A stretch of 20,670 bases of DNA, taken from Cyanodermella asteris. Taxonomy: Eukaryota; Ascomycota; Lecanoromycetes; Ostropales; Stictidaceae. Location of the stretch: the NCBI GenBank assembly GCA_900618795.1, contig UYJD01000021.1, positions 8,824-29,493 on the forward strand, given 5' to 3'. The notes below the pieces were generated by a model. It was not told where the DNA came from and made no database searches. It saw only the letters and a list, made by a program, of their open reading frames with translations. The position numbers and the translations under genes are program-made. Positions 15,168 through 20,670 of the stretch are shown one piece after another; positions within the stretch are counted from its first letter, which is position 1, and each line of letters opens with the position of its first letter.

Positions 15168-18100
15168 TGATGAGACGGATCGGTGTTTGCAAAGAACATG
15201 ACAGAATACGTGTGTCCTGGAGTCGATGTTGGGAGCCGATTGTGGCGAGAGACGGTGAAGCGAGTGGTAGAAAGCCAAAAACGTTCGGCGGGGTGGCGTT
15301 TCTAGAACACGGGCGATCTTGTCCGGTGGTTTCTACCTACAATCAAGGTGGAAAGTCTCCATGACCTCAGCAATGCCTCGTGACTTTTCCAAATCATCAC
15401 AGACAAGAGGGCTTTTTGCCGGGACGAGTAGGAAAATGAATGCAAATTACCTCGCAAGTTGGTGGCGTCATTGTCCATTTCTAGTAGTTCAATACAATAC
15501 TTACTGAATTGAAATCAAGCCCCATGCATCCATCCTTTCCCGTGAACACTGGGCTGACAGATCTCTGTAGCCATCTGAATTATACAATACTAGAAACATC
15601 ACAGATGGGCTATCTCAGGACATTCATCAGTGCGGAATCGATCCCAGCTCAGACCGTGATCTAGGCACCTGTGGCACATTGTTGGTGATAAACTACCCAC
15701 AATTCACAGCCAGATCAAGTCGAACCAAATATGTCACCATCTAGATCCGACTTGGCTTAAGTTGGTTGAAACGAGGCAGCTTTCACTGCTCCCGTCCGTA
15801 GCGGTCATGGTCGGCCTGTTGTTGCGCAAGGCAAATCTACGAGCCGTCTTGCGTCGTAAGCCCCTTGCCAAGTGTCACGCAACAGCAGTGACTACAGTCA
15901 AGCTGCAACCGTGCTGCTAAGTTGTGGCAGCAACAATTGTGGAGCACAGTCTCAAATGCGTTTTGCTGTGATCGTCAGCTTGCTCTTGTGTCTTGGTCGT
16001 GGACGAAGTCCGAAGCTAGTATTCACCATGTTGTGCTGAGATACTTCCAAGTAACGCTCGGCGGGCTCGAGAGTTATGTCAGCGATCCTTTCTTGCCAAT
16101 TTCCGACCTTATCGAAGCCGAATCGGGTTATCGACGCCTCGCCTTCAGCTATACTGGGTTCATGGTATGTTGAAAACGTGGGCCGTGTTCAGGCCTTGGC
16201 TGGCGCTGGGTTGAAACGCAGGGCACCGTTCCAGCCACCCAGTGCGTGCCGCAACGTGGCAGCCCGGTCAAGAAGTCGCCCACCATCGTGATCGTGATTC
16301 TGATGGCATCAGCCATTCGCCATAGTAATATTGTCTGAGCGATTATTATTGCCTTGAGAATCTCAGTATCTACATCCTTATGAGCCTTGGCAGACACATG
16401 TTAAGGTGCGTTGCTTGAGGCAAGCGTCCGTCTGCGCTATACCATCAGCGAGGCCAGCGCGTATGCAGTATGACATGCAAGCCGCCGAGTACTTTGTGCA
16501 AGAGAGCGCTAAACGGCTCTTTTGGTGCGCATCTGCCAGCGACTATAGCATGCTGTGAGCGTTTCGTACAGCGCTGAGCATTGTGATGAGTGATCCCATG
16601 GAGGAGGACTTGTGGTCACCGAGCCCGGTTTCTGCACCAGCGGTACACGTCAGCGACCGACCACCTCAGACAGAAGTCTTGAGCGACAACAGGCCTTCAA
16701 CATGTCGCCATAAACATGGTGTGTCTCACTCGTTACTCGGACGCCAATCGCTAATCGGATAATGCACGTCCGCAATCGGGGCCACCCGAAAACATGGTCA
16801 GCATTCGAAGCGAGAGCCCTATGAAGGACATGATCAGGCTGTCAGTACAGTACTAGTAGTTGTCACAGGCGCTGCGGTTCGCGCCAGATCGACGAGCTGT
16901 TCGGCCGGATCAGCATGGCGGGCACTGCTATTCGCCCACTCCCTCGCCGCGGTTGATTAATCTCGGACGTGAAACACTGACGTTGCAGCGGAAGCTTTTT
17001 CAGGGGCAGAGGACGACCCCTGTCTCCACCTAGCGTGTCTCACGCTGCCGACGCTCGACCTGCCTGCCCTCGGATCGTGTCTCTCTTGACAGTCCTGGCG
17101 GCCATGGTGGAACGTCTTGTCTGGGATCGGGCGGAGGCTGTGCGATCTCACCTGGGCTGCCGAACTGCCGGTGAAGGTCGTGTGCATACAGAGGTACAGC
17201 TATACAGGAAAGGTTGTGGAGTGGCTTGTGTTACCGCAATGAGAACGACTGTGGAGGGCGATGCACCATATCAAACAACTTCTCAGCTACTACCATTTTC
17301 GACCTACGCAAAAGTCAAGCGATAGTTGTCAACTGTCAGCCTGATGAGAAGCTCGGATTGGCAGCAATTGACTGGCCGCCAAGCTCTGCCCTCAGTGACA
17401 AATGGCAGCGTCAGAACAAAGACGATTAAACATGGTAGACGCCCAGGGCAGCTAGGAGCGTCAAAGCTGGCCAGCTCGGCCGAATAGCTGACAAGGGTAA
17501 AGCAGAGGCAGAGCATCAACAATGAACCTGTGCTAACTCGAATCTGCGTCTCGGCGACTAAGCACGTCAATACCCTTTCATCGAGACAAGACCCGGACGG
17601 AGAGCCCCGTGCAAAAGAGCGGTCGAGAAGGGGGTGTTTAACAACGATCGGACAAAGCCAGCACACTGCTAGAGCGGTATAGCTCGTACAGACCTTTGAC
17701 TATGGGGGCTGAACCGCTGAACAGGCCGCGATTTGAATTGGGAGCGCCTTGAGTGATGATTGCGATCAACGGCAGCCGAGTGGCTTCGGCCTAGCGCAGA
17801 AGTCTGCTCGAGCCTCAGTCTGGTGCAGGTCCTTGCAGGTCGGCGGATCCTTGCAAGCGCCATAAGCAAGCAGGGCGAGCTGTGGTCGCAGACTTTAAAT
17901 AAGACGAAGCTCGGGGCAGGGATGTTCGCTGTCTGGCGTAACGGTTGGCTGACGGCTGTTCCTCCGCCCGTCTGCGGAAAGTCAACTTGAGCTTGGTCAT
18001 TCCGTCTGTCTATCCATGACCTACATTGTCTCGCAGCTTCGCACTTTTCCGACTATCTGCCCTCGTCACTCTTTTTCCATCCTTCTGTAATACCCAAACA

Positions 18101-18390
18101 CCCCGCTTGGTGCACTTGACACCATTCCAGTCATTACTTGCACTCTTCCACCCCGCCGCGCCGGACGGCTTCGAGGTCGAACAGACTCATCCCTCATCAT
18201 CCCCATCTGCGCCCTGGCTTCCCAATCTGGGCGACTACGAGACCTGCCCGATCACAGAGACCCTCACTGCACTACGGCTGTTGAATGGCAACGTGCCTCA
18301 GCTTCAATTCTTTAATCCCCAAGAAATCCGCTAGTCGAGATTTCCGGGCCCTCTTTCACCACAACCTCAATTCCGGACCACGCATTCAAT
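15168..18390. other. Gene-poor region of about 3.2 kb between divergent genes
   Basis: I see no gene, RNA gene, transposon or tandem array that I can support. Open frames are short (under about 100 codons), occur on both strands and have no motif. Base composition stays near that of neighbouring genes, so this is not an AT-rich mutated transposon island. The right end (17880-18390) holds the tyrosinase promoter and leader. Candidates that I cannot recognise by eye are long non-coding RNAs or very degraded genes. Confidence 0.45.
17894..17902 (+). promoter_or_regulatory. Possible TATA box of the tyrosinase gene
   Basis: TTTAAATAA lies about 490 bp before the tyrosinase ATG. A CT-rich run (18020-18110) downstream looks like a leader start. 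If the transcript begins near 17930, the leader is long (about 450 nt) and includes an upstream ATG at 18016 with a 25-codon frame ending in TAA near 18091. Such a frame could damp translation, unless a leader intron removes it. Confidence 0.35.
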
Positions 18391-20195
18391 ATGACTCGCT
18401 TCGCAACATTATCCGCTGTCGCCTTGGCAGTTCTCTCCCCTCTCGCCTCGGCGTCATGGCAGATATCAGGTGCCACTTCGGGCGTTGACAAGAACACCGG
18501 TGCCCGTCCCTTCAGATTGCCCATCGAAGAGCTTCAGGCCTCAGGCCCGCAATGGGACTTGTACGTCCAGGCCATGCAGTTCTGGCAGTCCATCGAACAG
18601 GAGGACATGTTCTCCTGGTACGGTATTGCAGGTGAGCAGAGTCAATTGGTACCACTGTTCGCAAACTCTGACTAACATTCGCAGGCATTCACGGTCTTCC
18701 CAACATTCCCTGGGATGGTCAGAAGTCTGCCGGCGGAAGCGACTCGGGATACTATGTCGGTTATGGCACGCACACTTCGGTCCTCTTCCCTACATGGCAC
18801 CGTCCGTTCTGCGCTCTGTACGAAGAAATCATTTCCATCTACGCTCACCAGATTGCCGAGACGTACCCTCAGGACAAGGTCGACCAGTACAGACAAGCTG
18901 CCGACACCCTGCGCATGCCCTACTGGGATTGGACTACCAACGCTACCATCCCTGACATTTTCCAGCAGCCCCAGGTAACCATCAACGCTGCGTGGGGCTC
19001 CGAGACCCTCGACAACCCCATGTTCCGCTACAACTGGCACCCGTACGACTCTTCGGCGCTTGACAACATCTATCCCAACTTCAACTGGACTGTTCGTGCC
19101 CCTACCGACCAAGGCCAGCAAAGTGCCGACCAGCAACTGGCGGCTCAGCAGCAGCAATTGCACGATGGTGCCTACACCCTCTTCTCGTCGCAAAAGAACT
19201 ACACTCTCTTCTCCAACACCAATGCTAACGATAGCGGATCTGGTCACCAGAGTCTCGAGAACATCCATAACACCATCCACTTGAACCTCGGTGGTGACAT
19301 GAGCTACCTGTGGATTGCTGCCCACGACCCGATCTTCTTCCTCCACCACGCCAACGTTGACCGTCTGTTTGCTATCTGGCAGGCAATCTACCCCGACGCC
19401 TGGATCGAGGGCCAAGAAAACACCGTCGGCACCTTCTACACTCCTCCTAACACGGTCGAGACCTCGACATGGCCCCTGGCTCCCTTCCACAAGGACGAGA
19501 ACGGAGGCATGTTCACTTCGGACGATGTTCGCGACATCAAGAACCTCGGCTACGCTTACAAGGAGATTGTCGACTGGAACGTGACCAAAGAGCAGCTCAC
19601 CAAGAACGCCATCACGTGGGTCAACCAGAAGTACAACCCTAACGGAAGCGGTGGAGCCGTGTCGAAGCGCAGCAACGATGTTGGCTCAGCCGTGACCAGA
19701 AAATCCGCCACTGCCTCTGACAACCAATACGTCCTCAATCTCAAGGTTGACAAGTCCAAGATCAACGGCAGTATGACCATCAACTTCGCCATCAACAACC
19801 ACACCGTTGGTTCGTACCCAGTTCTAACCGGTGGTAATACGAAAATGAACATGGTGCACCCGCCGGTCGCTGGTCAGCTTGGCTTGACTCACTCGCTTCT
19901 CACTCTCGGCTGCAACCTGAACGACCGCAACGGCACTCTCAACACCATTGCCAAGGGCATGAGCTGGACGGCCACCACTAGTGACGGCAAGGTCATCCAG
20001 CCAAGCGAGCTTCAGGACGGTGCTGTCTCGATCCAGGTCTCCACCCGTGCTGTGAAACAGACCGACCCTGAGGACCAGTTCCCCGAATACGAGGACTGGA
20101 ACAGCATGGCCGAGTCGATGCTTGGTCAGTTCGCCAGCAAGGTCCTTGGCGGAAGCGAGGACACGATCAAGCAGGTCACCGAGGGCATCTTGTGA
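18391..20195 (+). CDS. Secreted tyrosinase (type 3 copper polyphenol oxidase)
   Basis: Two exons, 18391-18631 and 18685-20195; intron 18632-18684 is GTGAGC...CTAAC...GCAG. Product: 583 residues. Residues 1-22 are a signal peptide (FATLSAVALAVLSPLASA). Copper site A: H83 (GIHGLPN), H110 (GTHTSVLF) and H119 (PTWHRPF). Copper site B: H275 and H279 (IHNTIHLNLGG) and the paired His at 301-302 (FLHHANVDR). The core ends with the YxY motif (GYAYKEI), followed by a linker with a Lys-Arg pair in VSKRSND and a C-terminal beta-rich domain of the kind that covers the active site until proteolysis; the KR pair suits Kex2-type cleavage. The enzyme would hydroxylate monophenols and/or oxidise diphenols to quinones, for melanin or phenol detoxification. 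It is odd in that Gly108 stands where the Neurospora and Agaricus enzymes have the Cys two residues before the second copper-A His, so no Cys-His thioether can form. Several N-x-S/T sequons occur (for example N-A-T, N-W-T, N-Y-T). C-ending codons dominate throughout, suggesting strong expression. Confidence 0.92.
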
Positions 20196-20670
20196 GCGAT
20201 TTAGCGATGCAAATACCTCTTTTTGACGTTTTGAAAATTTCTTGAGCGAGCCTTGCATTTTGCCAGCATCATAGCACGGCTTTGGCAGCCATGATGGTGG
20301 AGAGGAGACAGCACTATAATACCAGAGCCATTTGAGCTCGATGTTTATGAAGCTCTTAGCGAAGGTTCTGTTGCTTTTGAGACGAAGCATGGCAGCGCTG
20401 ATGCGCCTTGTTTACAGAATGGGAGATAGTGGAATCAACAAATACTCAAATCCGAGATCCACGTCAAGTTCATGAGTGTAGCCACCGCTGACCAGGTGCC
20501 GATCAACATAATTCAATACCTTAGGGCCTGTTCGTGATCTCATAGATGATAGATAGATCATAGGTGCCTGTAATAGTTGATAATTGGCGCTAGGCTGAAG
20601 TAGTTAGCTCGTATGCAATGTGACTTTGACGTACCTCGTGTCACGGACAAAGGAAGGACCGATCAGACGT
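20196..20670. other. 3' flank of the tyrosinase gene
   Basis: No gene is supported. The T-rich stretch CTCTTTTTGACGTTTTG after the stop codon probably belongs to the 3' UTR. A short GATA-rich patch (ATAGATGATAGATAGATC, about 20542-20559) has three GATA cores and could be a GATA-factor site for a gene beyond the window edge. Confidence 0.4.
20542..20559. repeat. Short GATA-rich patch
   Basis: ATAGATGATAGATAGATC contains a tandem GATA microsatellite of two to three units. It may act as binding sites for GATA-type nitrogen or iron regulators, but three copies of a 4-mer can arise by slippage. Confidence 0.35.

Noticed and set aside
18672-19490. Minus-strand open frame of 272 codons
   Set aside because: It is fully antisense to tyrosinase exon 2, whose copper-binding motifs are clear. 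The frame stays open because of C-rich third positions on the other strand.
1-20670. CRISPR arrays, rRNA, intact transposons, LTR or virus-derived elements
   Set aside because: None of the expected repeats, terminal repeats, or polymerase, integrase, transposase or capsid motifs were found on either strand.

Overview
The window looks like nuclear DNA of a filamentous ascomycete, most likely a dothideomycete. The reasons are the short introns (about 50-60 nt) with CTGAC/CTAAC branch sites, a base composition near 50% GC, and the gene families present: fungal rhodopsin-domain membrane protein, DUF7708-type STAND protein, fungal AAA ATPase, DUF202 protein and secreted tyrosinase. All family names come from reading the translations by eye; no database search was possible.

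Layout from left to right: (1) a damaged short-chain dehydrogenase on the minus strand (318-865); (2) a three-exon 2-oxoglutarate/Fe(II) oxygenase on the plus strand (1712-2875) with one reading-frame break; (3) a seven-helix rhodopsin-domain membrane protein on the plus strand (3670-4746), also with one frame break; (4) an intact small secreted six-cysteine protein (6036-6623) with a TATA box; (5) a large AAA ATPase on the plus strand (7131-9923) whose two halves share one frame but are separated by a TGA; (6) a convergent DUF7708/STAND-like protein on the minus strand (9999-11605) with an in-frame TAG; (7) an intact OPA3-like mitochondrial protein (12562-13485); (8) a DUF202 membrane protein on the minus strand (14295-15167) whose best-fitting intron ends in AA rather than AG; (9) a gene-poor stretch of about 3.2 kb; (10) an intact two-exon secreted tyrosinase (18391-20195).

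The main pattern is an accessory segment (about 0.3-11.6 kb) in which five of six genes carry one or two disabling-looking lesions, next to a more conserved segment (12.5-20.2 kb) that is mostly intact. The genes do not form an obvious operon-like pathway or biosynthetic cluster. The best candidate for a functional unit is the convergent AAA ATPase / STAND-like pair (7.1-11.6 kb), which resembles the multidomain proteins of fungal non-self recognition; that role is inference. No tRNA, rRNA, CRISPR array, intact transposon or virus-derived element was recognised.
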